DNA of 64,000 nucleotides from Serinicoccus chungangensis (GTDB lineage Bacteria; Actinomycetota; Actinomycetes; Actinomycetales; Dermatophilaceae): NCBI RefSeq assembly GCF_001483745.1, contig NZ_LQBL01000005.1, positions 13,874 to 77,873 of the forward strand, read 5' to 3'. Shown piece by piece: positions 25,761 to 33,824 of this stretch (position 1 is its first letter; each line of letters starts with the position of its first letter). The notes under the pieces were generated by a model. It saw only the letters and a program-made list of their open reading frames with translations, ran no database searches and was not told where the DNA came from. The position numbers and the translations under genes were made by a program.

Positions 25761-26263
25761 GCGGTCTCCTCGGTGTTGTCGGTGGCGGCGGTATGCGGTG
25801 CCTCGCCCGGGCGGTGCTCGCGCACTGTGCGGCGCACCTCGAGGTCGAGGGCGTCCAGGACGTGCTCGCCGACCGGAGGGGCGGGCGGCACGTCGGCCGG
25901 CAGGACGGACGGCGCGTCGGTCGGCGGGGCGGACGGCGCGTCGGTCGGCAGGGCGGGCGGCACGTCGGCCGGCAGGACGGACGGCTCGTCGGTCGGCGGG
26001 GCGAGGGCCGCACCGGCCAGCCGCCGGGCGTAGTCGACGACCTCGCCCAGCGGTGCGGTCTCCAGCCGGTAGTGCCGCTCACGGCCGACGTCCTGCCCGC
26101 GCACCAGCCCCGCCTCGCCGAGCACCCGCAGGTGACGGCTCACGGCGGGGCGGGAGATGCCGCGGCCGGCGGTGAGGTCGGCCACCCGACAGGCCCCCTC
26201 GTCGGCCAGCTGCACCAGCAGCGAGCGCCGCACGGGGTCGGCGAGCGCGGCATACACGTCCAT
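25757..26263 (-). CDS. ArsR family regulator with Pro/Ala/Asp repeat linker
   Basis: This 168-residue protein starts MDVYAALADPVRRSLLVQLADEGACRV and has an ArsR winged HTH (GISRPAVSRHLRVLGEAGLVRGQDVGRERHYRLE) without obvious metal-binding cysteines. Residues about 88-135 are repeats of P-T-D-E/A-P-S-V-L-P-A-D-V-P, encoded by tandem DNA repeats; a short conserved VLDALDLEVRRTVREH follows. ATG 26263 starts the normal family N-terminus and sits 8 bases from a perfect palindrome that overlaps the probable promoter. The gene overlaps the SRPBCC gene and probably controls it. Confidence 0.88.
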   Translation of the reverse strand: MDVYAALADPVRRSLLVQLADEGACRVADLTAGRGISRPAVSRHLRVLGEAGLVRGQDVGRERHYRLETAPLGEVVDYARRLAGAALAPPTDEPSVLPADVPPALPTDAPSAPPTDAPSVLPADVPPAPPVGEHVLDALDLEVRRTVREHRPGEAPHTAATDNTEETA

Positions 26264-26270
26264 GACGATA

Positions 26271-26287
26271 GGTAACCACCTGGTTAC
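26271..26287. promoter_or_regulatory. Probable ArsR operator
   Basis: GGTAACCACCTGGTTAC contains the perfect 6-4-6 palindrome GTAACC-ACCT-GGTTAC at 26272-26287, immediately upstream of the ArsR start. The short distance suggests a leaderless message and autorepression by promoter occlusion. The binding protein is inferred from position. Confidence 0.75.
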
Positions 26288-26317
26288 GAATAACGCAAGA
26301 CCTATCCCCACCCACGG

Positions 26318-26383
26318 CTGAGCAGAGAAAAGGCCCCGACTCGGGGGTCGTATCCCCTGCCTCGGGAGCGTTTCTCTGCTCAG
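26318..26383. repeat. Palindrome family A, copy 3
   Basis: CTGAGCAGAGAAA at 26318-26330 pairs with its complement at 26371-26383. The interior again has CCCGAC and CTCGGG words. It lies between the ArsR promoter and the 3' end of the homocysteine methyltransferase gene, so it may terminate that gene. Confidence 0.8.
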
Positions 26384-26413
26384 GCGCCGTGGGGGCTCAG
26401 GCGCGCACCGGAC

Positions 26414-27499
26414 TCAGGCGGAGTCGCCGAGGCCCTTGATGTGCTCGGGGAGGCGGGCGTGGTCGCCGTACATGAAGTGGTTCTGCATCTTCTCCGAGAA
26501 GCGGCTGGCCTCGGTCTCGAGCCCGACCGCCTCGGCCACCTGGCGGATGAGCATCGGGGAGGCCCCGCAGCAGACGCCGAGGTAGCCGATGCCCAGCGCG
26601 TAGGCCTCCGCCGCGAAGGCGCCGACCTCGTAGCGGTTGCACGCCAGCGGGTCCAGCGCCGTCGGGAAGGTCCGGCCGTGCGGCGAGGGCACCAGCACCC
26701 CGCGGTCGTCGGTGAGGTTGAAGAAGGTGGGCTCGGCGTCGGTGGTGCGGTAGGGCACGGGCAGCGCGGCCACGTGGCAGCTCACCGCCTCCCGGATCTG
26801 CCGCAGCCACGGCAGCATGGTGGCCGGGCCGCGGAAGCAGTTCATCCCCACGACGTCGGCACCCGCCTGCTCCAGCCGCTGGCACACCTCGACGATGCCC
26901 ACCCCGTCGCGCATCTGCTCGCCGGCCATGGGCGCGACGGTCAGCACCACGGGCAGCCCGCTGGCCCGGGCGATCTCGAGGGCGGCCTCGGCCTCGCCGG
27001 CGTAGTAGAAGGTCTCGCCGATGATGAGGTCGGCGCCCTCCTCGACCGCCCAGCCGACCATCTCCTCGAACATCGCGCGCACCTCGCGCTGGGCGTCCGG
27101 GCTGTCCGGGTCCCACACGTTGCTGTTGGAGATGTTGCCGGCGACGAGGTCGCCGGGCTTCTCGTCGGCGACCTCGCGGGCGATCTGCAGCGCGGCCCGG
27201 TTGAGCGGCTCGAGCAGCTCCTCCTTGCCGATGACCCGCATCTTCTCGCGGTGGCCGTTGTAGGTGAAGGCCTCGACGATGTCGCTGCCGGCGCGCTGGA
27301 AGTCGCGGTGCAGCGTGCGCAGCGCGTCGGGGAACTCCAGCGCCACCTCGGGGACGAACTCCCCCGCGGTGAGGTAGCCGCGGCGCTCGAGCTCGAAGAG
27401 GAACCCCTCGGCGCAGATCACCGGACCCTGGTCGAGGCGCTCGACGAGCCTGCTGGGCGTGGTGGTGGTCCGGGGGTCGTCGGTCTGCGTGTCGGTCAT
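26414..27499 (-). CDS. mmuM: Homocysteine S-methyltransferase family protein
   Basis: The 361-residue protein has the Pfam homocysteine S-methyltransferase barrel. ICAEGFLFELERRGYL is at the start, NISNSNVWDPDSP and IIGETFYYAGEAEAALEIARAS follow, then VGMNCFRGPATML with the first zinc Cys and LGVCCGASP with the last two. These three cysteines hold the zinc that activates homocysteine. It transfers a methyl group from betaine, S-methylmethionine or a related donor to form methionine; the donor is not certain, and the spacing looks closer to betaine-type enzymes. It stands alone, with 188 bases to the upstream gene. No SAM or SAH riboswitch pattern was seen there. Confidence 0.85.
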   Translation of the reverse strand: MTDTQTDDPRTTTTPSRLVERLDQGPVICAEGFLFELERRGYLTAGEFVPEVALEFPDALRTLHRDFQRAGSDIVEAFTYNGHREKMRVIGKEELLEPLNRAALQIAREVADEKPGDLVAGNISNSNVWDPDSPDAQREVRAMFEEMVGWAVEEGADLIIGETFYYAGEAEAALEIARASGLPVVLTVAPMAGEQMRDGVGIVEVCQRLEQAGADVVGMNCFRGPATMLPWLRQIREAVSCHVAALPVPYRTTDAEPTFFNLTDDRGVLVPSPHGRTFPTALDPLACNRYEVGAFAAEAYALGIGYLGVCCGASPMLIRQVAEAVGLETEASRFSEKMQNHFMYGDHARLPEHIKGLGDSA

Positions 27500-27687
27500 C
27501 GCTGCTCATCCCTCGCCGGCTCGTGGTCGCGCAGGGCCCGGTCGCGCCCTGCCGCCCCGGCGGTGGTGGACCGGTGGGCCCCGCCCCCACCGGCGGCACC
27601 GCGATGCTACTCCTGGCGCGCGGCCCGTGGGCGTGCGGCGGGAGACGTCGAGGCGGCCGCCGTCGCCGTGCTGCGCCCGCGTCGGCG

Positions 27688-28821
27688 TCAGCCGCCCAGG
27701 TGGGCCGGCAGGCCGACCTCCAGGCCCAGCCACTCGGCCAGGTCGTGGATCTCGGCGAGCACGCGGTCCCGGCGGGCGGCGCTCCACGCCCCGTCCTCGT
27801 GCAGCGCGTCGACCCGCAGCACGCCGCGCCGGCGGTCGGCGGTGGCGTCGAGCTTGCCGACGAGCTGGTCCCCGTCCAGGACGGGCAGGGCGTAGTAGCC
27901 GAACCGGCGCTGCGCCTTCGGCTTGTACATCTCCAGGACGTAGTCGAACTCGAAGAGCTCGGCCATCCGCTCCCGGTCGAAGACCAGGCAGTCGATCGGG
28001 CAGAGCAGCGCGGCGCGGCCCGCGAACGCCTCGACCGGCTCGAGGTATGCCGGGTGCACGCGCCAGCTGCCTGGCACCCCCTCGACCACCGCCTCCTCGC
28101 CCGCGGCCCGGGCGTCGGCCGGCTCCGTGGGGCACTCCGGGCCGCGGGCGCGCAGCAGCCCCAGCGCGGCCAGGCGCCGCTCGTCCAGCTCGGCCCGCGC
28201 CTGCTCCAGCGGCACCGCGGGGACGTCGGAGTAGACCCGCTCGGCGAGGTCCCAGAGCCGCTGGCCGCCCGATCGGCCGGAGACGGCGACCTCGCCCCGG
28301 GCGACCATGAGGTCGAGCAGCCGCTGGACGTTCTTGTCGTTCGTCCAGCCGCTGGAGCGCCACGGCACCTCAGTGGAGTCCGGCAGGACACCGGTGGGGG
28401 TGGGGCCCTCGGCCGTCAGGTGGGCCAGGATGTCGCGGCGGGCCCGGTCGTTGGCCTCGACCCAGCGGGCCTGCCCCTCCTGCCAGGGGCGCAGCGTGCC
28501 GTCCCGCCGGGACGGCGCCGGCCACGCCTCCATCTCGGCCCGCCAGAGGGCGACGTCCTCGGCGGGTCGGACGAAGCCCAGCACCTCGACGAGCGTCCGG
28601 TCGGCCAGCAGCCGGTCCAGCTCGCCGGTGTCGTAGGCGTAGCCCAGCCGGCTCCACAGCACGAGGTGGTGCGCGGGGGCCACGGCCGTGACCGGGTCGA
28701 TCTGCAGCAGCGTGAGCTCGCGGACGGTCTCGACGACGTCACCTGGCCGGTCCGCGGTGAGCAGCTGGGCCCGCACGGCGACCCGCCGCGCGTCACGGCG
28801 GGAGAGCCGGTGCACGCTCAC
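27688..28821 (-). CDS. YcaQ-like winged-helix DNA glycosylase family protein (HTH_42)
   Basis: The 377-residue protein belongs to the HTH_42/YcaQ family. Motifs seen are LTLLQIDPVTAVAPAHHLVLWSRLG, near the N-terminus, then WRAEMEAWPAP, PWRSSGWTNDKNVQRLLDLMVARGEVAV and LLCPIDCLVFDRERMAELFEFDYVLEMYKPKAQRRFGYYALPVL at the C-terminal half. Relatives of YcaQ unhook interstrand cross-links and some are self-resistance enzymes in natural-product clusters. The family QxQ-type catalytic pair of AlkX/YcaQ appears only as LLQID here, so activity is uncertain. The GTG start overlaps the TfoX gene stop as GTGA. Confidence 0.82.
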   Translation of the reverse strand: MSVHRLSRRDARRVAVRAQLLTADRPGDVVETVRELTLLQIDPVTAVAPAHHLVLWSRLGYAYDTGELDRLLADRTLVEVLGFVRPAEDVALWRAEMEAWPAPSRRDGTLRPWQEGQARWVEANDRARRDILAHLTAEGPTPTGVLPDSTEVPWRSSGWTNDKNVQRLLDLMVARGEVAVSGRSGGQRLWDLAERVYSDVPAVPLEQARAELDERRLAALGLLRARGPECPTEPADARAAGEEAVVEGVPGSWRVHPAYLEPVEAFAGRAALLCPIDCLVFDRERMAELFEFDYVLEMYKPKAQRRFGYYALPVLDGDQLVGKLDATADRRRGVLRVDALHEDGAWSAARRDRVLAEIHDLAEWLGLEVGLPAHLGG

Positions 28822-29153
28822 GGCTTCGGCGGCAGGTCCCGCGCCCGGGCCACCCCGAGCGCCACCAGCTCGGCGAGCAGCTCGTCCGCGACCCCCTCCG
28901 ACCCGTCGGCGTGCACCCACTCGCGCATCGGCCGACCGCGCATGACCATGCGCTCCAGCCCGTCCCGGCGCACCAGGTCGTCGGCGAGCGCCTCGTCGAC
29001 GTGGACCATCACGCCCTCGCCCCCGGTCGCCGCCACCGCCAGGTGACCGGCGACGAGGAAGGCGAGCCCGCCGAACATCCGCTGCTCGACCACCCCGGGC
29101 TCGTCCGCCAGGAGGTCCCGGATCCGCTGCGCCAGCCCCGCGTCATACCCCAT
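28818..29153 (-). CDS. TfoX/Sxy family N-terminal domain protein
   Basis: This 111-residue protein matches the TfoX N-terminal domain: LAQRIRDLLADEPGVVEQRMFGGLAFLVAGHLAVAA, then VMVHVDEALADDLVRRDGLERMVMRGRPMREWVHA. In gamma-proteobacteria TfoX/Sxy controls competence, but the short actinobacterial proteins have unknown roles. Its GTGA overlap with the YcaQ-like gene suggests joint expression, possibly with the DinB-like gene 20 bases upstream. Confidence 0.88.
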   Translation of the reverse strand: MGYDAGLAQRIRDLLADEPGVVEQRMFGGLAFLVAGHLAVAATGGEGVMVHVDEALADDLVRRDGLERMVMRGRPMREWVHADGSEGVADELLAELVALGVARARDLPPKP

Positions 29154-29172
29154 GGGACGAGTATGCCGCCGC

Positions 29173-29741
29173 TCACGTCCACGCCGCAGGCGGCGACCAG
29201 CCGTCCGGCGGGTCCTCGCCGACCCGGCCGTCGACCGCCTCCCGGAGCAGGTCGGCGTGCCCGGTGTGGCGGGCGTACTCCTCGAGCAGGTCGAACAGCA
29301 TGCGGCGCAGGCTGAGCTCGATGCCCCACTCCTGGCCCCAGCAGATGACCCGGTCCAGCCCGTCGGCGGCGATCACCTCGCGGTGCCGGGCCCGGGTCGC
29401 CGCGACCGTCTCGACGTAGCGCGCGTAGAGCTCCTCCGGCGGGTCGTCCGCGGCGCTCTCGAAGCCCCAGGACGGCGTGGCCTGCCAGTCGACCTCCGCC
29501 CACGGGCTGCCGGGCGAGGAACCGTCCAGGCGCCACGTCGCAGCGACCGCCTCGACGCCGGTGAGTGCTTGAGCAGGCCGCCGAGGGTGAGGGACGACGC
29601 GCCGACCCGGACACTCAGCCCGGCGGCGTCCAGACCCTCGGCCTTCCACCAGAACGTCATCCGCTGGCGGTCGAGCGCACCGAGCAGGTGCGCGGTCTCG
29701 TCGCCGGTGCGCGGCGGTTCCCACACGGGTGAGGTGTTCAT
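29173..29741 (-). pseudogene. DinB/DUF664 family protein, frameshifted near 29570
   Basis: From ATG 29741 the first frame has the family start TSPVWEPPRTGDETAHLLGALDRQR, FWWKAEGLDAAG and LTLGGLLKH. Then the reading frame must move by one base, after which TGVEAVAATWRLDGS, WAEVDWQATPSWGFESAADDPPEELYARYVE and EEYARHTGHADLLREAVDGRVGEDPP follow to the stop at 29173. The switch is at 29565-29575; one missing C would repair it. DinB-like proteins are four-helix bundles that bind a metal with three His and often use mycothiol or bacillithiol. The final HTGHADLLRE metal motif is present. Real decay and sequencing error are both possible. Confidence 0.78.
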
Positions 29742-29808
29742 GACCGCGACGCTAGCCCTCGCGGCGGACAGCGGGTGTCCGCCGCGAGGGCCGCGGCACC
29801 CCCTCGGC

Positions 29809-31023
29809 TCAGGCGACCATGCCGTGGGGGTCGATGACGAACTTCGTCGCCGCGCCCTGGTCGAACTCGGCGTAGCCGCGAGGCGCGTCGTCCAGGCTGA
29901 TCGTCTGGGCGTTGACGGCCTTCGCGATGTGCGCGCGGTCGTGCAGGATCATGTTCATCAGCTGCCGGTTGTAGCGCTTCACCGGGCACTGGCCGGTCGT
30001 GAAGTGCTGCGACTTGGCCCAGCCGAGCCCGAGCCGCACCCCGAGCGTGCCCTCCTTGGCGGCGTCGTCGACGGCACCGGGGTCGCCGGTGACATACAGC
30101 CCGGGTATGCCGATCCCCCCGGCCGCGCGGGTGATCGTCATCGCGTCGTTGAGGACGGTGGCGGGCGCCTCGTCGGCACCCTCGCCGTGACCGCGGGCCT
30201 CGAAGCCCACCGCGTCGACGGCCGCGTCGACCTCCGGTTCACCGACGATCGCCTCGATCTTGTCCACGAGGTCGCCGTCGGTGGTCAGGTCGATCCCGAC
30301 GCACCCGAAGCTCTCGGCCTGCGCCAGCCGCTCGGTGTTCATGTCGCCCACCATGACCACGGCAGCGCCCAGGAGCTGCGCGGAGTGCGCGGCGGCCAGG
30401 CCCACCGGACCGGCGCCGGCGACATACACCGTGGATCCGGTCGTCACGCCGGCGGTGTAGGCCCCGTGGTAGCCGGTCGGGAAGATGTCCGAGAGCATGG
30501 TGAGGTCCAGGATCTTCTCCAGGGCCTGGTCCCGGTGGGGGAACTTCAGCAGGTTGAAGTCGGCGTAGGGGATCATGACGTACTCGGCCTGACCACCCAC
30601 CCAGCCGCCCATGTCGACGTAGCCGTAGGCCGCGCCGGCCCGGGCCGGGTTGACGTTGAGGCACACCCCCGTGTGCCCCTCGTGGCACATCCGGCAGCGC
30701 CCGCAGGCGATGTTGAACGGCACCGAGCAGATGTCGCCCTCGTCGACGAAGAGGACGTCCTCGCCCTTCTCGACCACCTCGCCGGTGATCTCGTGCCCGA
30801 GGCTCTGCCCCACCGGCGCGGTGGTCCGGCCGCGCACCATGTGCTGGTCCGAGCCGCAGATGTTGGTGGTGACCAGCTTGAGGATCACCGCGTGCGGCGC
30901 CGCCTTCGTGATGCCGAAGTGGTCGGCCACCTCGCCGGGGATCTCCAACCTGGGGTAGTCGACCGACTCGACGGCCACCTCCCCCGGCCCGGTGTAGACG
31001 ACGACGCGATTCCCTGATGCCAT
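29809..31023 (-). CDS. fdhA: Glutathione-independent formaldehyde dehydrogenase
   Basis: The 404-residue protein is a zinc-dependent medium-chain dehydrogenase of the FdhA subgroup. The catalytic zinc site includes ICGSDQHMVRG and GHEITGEVVEKG. The structural zinc cluster is CGRCRMCHEGHTGVC, and the NAD-binding motif is VAGAGPVGLAAA with a following acidic GDMN strand end. The PFNIACGRCRMC and FPTGYHGAYTAGV segments are typical. FdhA oxidises formaldehyde to formate without added thiol by holding NAD tightly. It stands alone; its product formate could link to the FdhF-type locus 12 kb away, which is speculation. Confidence 0.92.
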   Translation of the reverse strand: MASGNRVVVYTGPGEVAVESVDYPRLEIPGEVADHFGITKAAPHAVILKLVTTNICGSDQHMVRGRTTAPVGQSLGHEITGEVVEKGEDVLFVDEGDICSVPFNIACGRCRMCHEGHTGVCLNVNPARAGAAYGYVDMGGWVGGQAEYVMIPYADFNLLKFPHRDQALEKILDLTMLSDIFPTGYHGAYTAGVTTGSTVYVAGAGPVGLAAAHSAQLLGAAVVMVGDMNTERLAQAESFGCVGIDLTTDGDLVDKIEAIVGEPEVDAAVDAVGFEARGHGEGADEAPATVLNDAMTITRAAGGIGIPGLYVTGDPGAVDDAAKEGTLGVRLGLGWAKSQHFTTGQCPVKRYNRQLMNMILHDRAHIAKAVNAQTISLDDAPRGYAEFDQGAATKFVIDPHGMVA

Positions 31024-31196
31024 GGCTCGACTCCCTTGTCGTTGGACGACGCGCCGGGCGGCGCGCCCCGTGCAGCCACGGCAGGCCGTCGGACGGGATC
31101 ACATCCCCTCGTGCGGCATATCGTCCGCACCCTGTCCATGCTGGCCCGGCCCGCCGCTCCCCGCAACCGCCCAGCCGGACCTGGCAGGCTCGTGCC

Positions 31197-31904
31197 GTGC
31201 TCCTCGACCTGTGGGACCGTGCCACCACCACCCAGCCGCCGCTGACCTGGCCGGTCAGCCTGCTGCTGGGGGTGGTCGCGCTCGCGCTCACCTGGAGCCC
31301 CGCGGGCTACCGGCTCGTCCGTCACCTGGTCACCCTGGTCCACGAGGCCGGCCACGCGCTGGTGGCCGCGCTCGTCGGCCGGCGCCTGACCGGGATCCGG
31401 CTGCACTCGGACACCTCCGGCGTCACCGTCTCCCGTGGGCGCCCCCGCGGGCCGGGCATGGTCGCGACCGTCCTCGCCGGCTACCCGGCGCCCGCGCTCG
31501 TGGGGCTCGCCGGGGCATACCTCCTCGGAGCGGGGTATGCCGCGGGCCTGCTCTGGGGGCTCGTCCTCACCTGCGCGCTCATGCTCGTGCTCATCCGCAA
31601 CCTCTACGGGCTGTGGGTCGTGCTCGCGACCGGCGCCAGCGTCGCCCTGCTGTCCTGGTCGGTGAGCGGACGGATGCTCTCGGCGGTGGCCTACCTCGTC
31701 GTCTGGTCGCTGCTGCTCGCCGCCCCGCGCTCGGTGGTCGAGCTGCAGCGGCAGCGCCGCCGGCGCGGCGGGCGGGGCAGCGACGCCGACCAGCTGGCCC
31801 GGCTGACGGGGCTGCCGGCGGGGCTGTGGATCGTGGCCTTCTGGCTCGTCTGCGCGGTATGCCTGGTGTTGGGCGTCCGCGAGCTGACTCAGGGCCTGGG
31901 GTAG
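31197..31904 (+). CDS. M50 family metallopeptidase (M50B-like, actinobacterial)
   Basis: This 235-residue membrane protein carries HEAGHALVAAL at residues 49-59, the HExxH zinc site of site-2-protease-like M50 enzymes. Five or six hydrophobic helices surround it. The third ligand would be in the later NLYGLWVVLATG area, but the usual NxxPxxxLDG pattern is not present, as in many short actinobacterial M50B-like proteins. GTG 31197 is chosen because the sequence before it is Pro/Arg-rich and not protein-like. The gene overlaps the end of the sulfotransferase gene on the other strand by 16 bases. The substrate is unknown. Confidence 0.85.
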   Translation: MLLDLWDRATTTQPPLTWPVSLLLGVVALALTWSPAGYRLVRHLVTLVHEAGHALVAALVGRRLTGIRLHSDTSGVTVSRGRPRGPGMVATVLAGYPAPALVGLAGAYLLGAGYAAGLLWGLVLTCALMLVLIRNLYGLWVVLATGASVALLSWSVSGRMLSAVAYLVVWSLLLAAPRSVVELQRQRRRRGGRGSDADQLARLTGLPAGLWIVAFWLVCAVCLVLGVRELTQGLG

Positions 31905-32521
31905 TCGAAGGTGCTGAAGTCGCGCTTGTAGAACCGGCGGGCCATACGGCGGGTGGCGCGGGAGATCTCGACGTCGGCGGAGCGACGGGGGCCCGAGCTG
32001 CTGTCCTTGAACTGCTCCGGGCCGCCCTCGAGGCCGAGCCCGTGGGCGTCGCTCAGCCGACGCAGCCCCTCGGCGAGCCCGTCCTCCAGCCGCAGGACCT
32101 CGGTGCCCGGGACGAGGAACTCGTGCTGCGGGCGCAGGTGGTTGTCGAAGAGGTAGGGGTTCTCGCGGGAGCGGCGCACCGACCGGCGGAACCACGACGC
32201 GACGGTCGACCCGCTCATGTCGACCTGCTCCTTCTTGCGGTGGCGCCAGACGTACTCCGAGCGCAGCCGCGCCATGGGCTCACGGACGACGGTGAAGACG
32301 AGGTCGAAGCGCTCGAGCCGGAAGAGCTGCTCCAGGGGCTCGCCGTGCAGGTGCTGGGGGCCGCAGACCATCAGGTGGTTGAGGGTGCCCCGGCCGTACC
32401 TCGCGCTGAAGAACCCCTGCTCCCAGCCGTTGGCGCGGAAGAGGTGCTCGACCGAGGTGCCGCCGGTCTTGGGGACGTGGATGAACAGCACGGAGCGGCC
32501 GTCCTTGCGGTAGACGGGCAC
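31889..32521 (-). CDS. Sulfotransferase family protein
   Basis: The 210-residue protein has the PAPS-binding 5'-phosphosulfate loop as FIHVPKTGGTSVEHLF near residue 12 and the 3'-phosphate motif as FTVVREPMARLRSEYVW near residue 75. It resembles the short sulfotransferase family 2 group that modifies carbohydrates. The acceptor is unknown. No PAPS-forming genes are near. Its 3' end overlaps the M50 gene by 16 bases. Confidence 0.86.
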   Translation of the reverse strand: MPVYRKDGRSVLFIHVPKTGGTSVEHLFRANGWEQGFFSARYGRGTLNHLMVCGPQHLHGEPLEQLFRLERFDLVFTVVREPMARLRSEYVWRHRKKEQVDMSGSTVASWFRRSVRRSRENPYLFDNHLRPQHEFLVPGTEVLRLEDGLAEGLRRLSDAHGLGLEGGPEQFKDSSSGPRRSADVEISRATRRMARRFYKRDFSTFDYPRP

Positions 32522-32588
32522 GAGGGGCTCCTCACGGTCGGGGTCGGGCGAGGATCAGGCTACGACCCCGGCCCCGGGCGGGTGCGGC

Positions 32589-32774
32589 TCACTCGGACGG
32601 CATGATGACCCACAGCACCAGGTAGGCCAGGATCTGGGGCCCCGGCAGCAGCATCGAGAGCAGGAAGAGCACCCGGACGAGCGTGGGGCTCATGCCGAAG
32701 CGGCGGGCGAGACCGGCGCAGACTCCCGCGAGGACGCGTCGGCGAGGGCGGACGAGAGCGGGGGAGGAAGCCAT
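32589..32774 (-). CDS. PspC domain protein
   Basis: The 61-residue protein is a stand-alone PspC domain: RPRRRVLAGVCAGLARRFGMSPTLVRVLFLLSMLLPGPQILAYLVLWVIMPSE, with an amphipathic start and one hydrophobic helix ending in the family IMPxE. In other bacteria PspC domains sense or signal envelope stress. Many actinobacteria have short copies of unknown role. It has its own short gene between the sulfotransferase and DUF2087 genes. Confidence 0.92.
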   Translation of the reverse strand: MASSPALVRPRRRVLAGVCAGLARRFGMSPTLVRVLFLLSMLLPGPQILAYLVLWVIMPSE

Positions 32775-32878
32775 GCCCCCACGCTAGGCCGCCTCGGGGC
32801 CGAGGACCAGAGGGGTTCCACCCGGCCGGGCGGGGGGCTGACCCCCGGCCGGGCCCGGTCGCGCGGGCGACCTCGCGC

Positions 32879-33421
32879 TCAGTCCCGGTGGCGCGGCACC
32901 CGGGCGAACCGGGCCACCTCGTCGGTCGGCACCTCCTGGGCCTCGGCCGGGAAGCGCTCGGGCAGCTCGTCCGCGACGCGGTAGACGCCGTCCGCCCGCT
33001 GCAGCCACCGGTAGTCGACGAGCTCGCGGCGCAGCGACGCGACGTCCTCGTGCGCGGTGGCGAGGAGGGCGTTGACCTCACGCTCGGCATACTCGCGGCC
33101 CCGCTCGAAGCGCAGCAGCAGGTGCATGAGCACGGCGGCCCGGGGCCGGCGCCGGGTGGGGATCGAGCGCAGCCGGTCGCCGTCCACGAAGATGGCCACG
33201 GCGCGGTCGGCGGCGAGGTCGGTCTCGACGACCAGCGCGCGCGGCGGGGGCGGCTCGGTGTCGGCACGCGGCGCGCGCGGCGGGGGCGGCTCGGTGTCGG
33301 CACGCGGCGCGCGCGGCGGGGGCGGCTGCGCGAGCAGCGCCTCCCGGGCGGCGGTGTAGGTCTCGCCGGTGCGGGTCATCCGCTCGCGCACCCGGGCCTT
33401 GAGGTCGGCATCGGTCGTCAT
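32879..33421 (-). CDS. DUF2087 domain protein with tandem 12-residue repeats
   Basis: The 180-residue protein has a short helical N-terminus (LKARVRERMTRTGETYTAAREALLAQ), two full copies and part of a third of PPPPRAPRADTE (36-bp DNA repeat, about 33236-33330), then a DUF2087 domain: RAAVLMHLLLRFERGREYAEREVNALLATAHEDVASLRRELVDYRWLQRADGVYRV. DUF2087 is a winged-helix-like domain often attached to regulators. The N-terminus resembles small actinobacterial toxin/antitoxin or plasmid-type helices but I make no claim. A GTG four codons upstream (33433) is an alternative start. Confidence 0.82.
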   Translation of the reverse strand: MTTDADLKARVRERMTRTGETYTAAREALLAQPPPPRAPRADTEPPPPRAPRADTEPPPPRALVVETDLAADRAVAIFVDGDRLRSIPTRRRPRAAVLMHLLLRFERGREYAEREVNALLATAHEDVASLRRELVDYRWLQRADGVYRVADELPERFPAEAQEVPTDEVARFARVPRHRD

Positions 33422-33433
33422 GGTCGTGCTCAC

Positions 33434-33824
33434 GCATCCTTCGCGGACCGCACGCCCCAGCCGCGGCAGGTCCTGGTGCGGTGCTCGACAGGTATGCCGT
33501 GTGCTCACCGCGAGGATCTGCTCCCCTCCGCCCCGGTGACCGGCCGGCTGGGGGCGGGTCGGGCTGGGCGCTGCGGCGGCGCCGAAGCCCAGCATACCGG
33601 CGCGCCCGGACCTGATCAGGGTCCGACGGCCGAGCCCCGGACACCACGAAGCACGCCGACCACACGAGCCCCATGACGCGGGGACGGTGCCGTCCGCACG
33701 GGGTATATCCCCGGCTGCTGGACACATCCCCGCACCGTGGTGCTCGTGGGGCAGCAGGTCCTCCTGGGACCAGCCACGCGACCCAGGCCCATGGGCACAT
33801 CCCCGCACCGTGGTGCTCCTGAGG
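33434..33824. repeat. Intergenic stretch with a 23-bp direct repeat and a small palindrome
   Basis: No gene is supported. CACATCCCCGCACCGTGGTGCTC occurs at 33723-33745 and again at 33796-33818 without change, 73 bases apart. Another palindrome, CGGGGTATATCCCCG, lies near 33700-33714. The stretch separates the DUF2087 gene from the HTH-citrate synthase gene, both on the minus strand. It may hold the promoter for the former and the terminator for the latter. Confidence 0.65.

Noticed and set aside
27500-27687. SAM or SAH riboswitch upstream of the homocysteine methyltransferase
   Set aside because: The stretch is G+C rich with simple hairpins; no conserved core of either class could be recognised.
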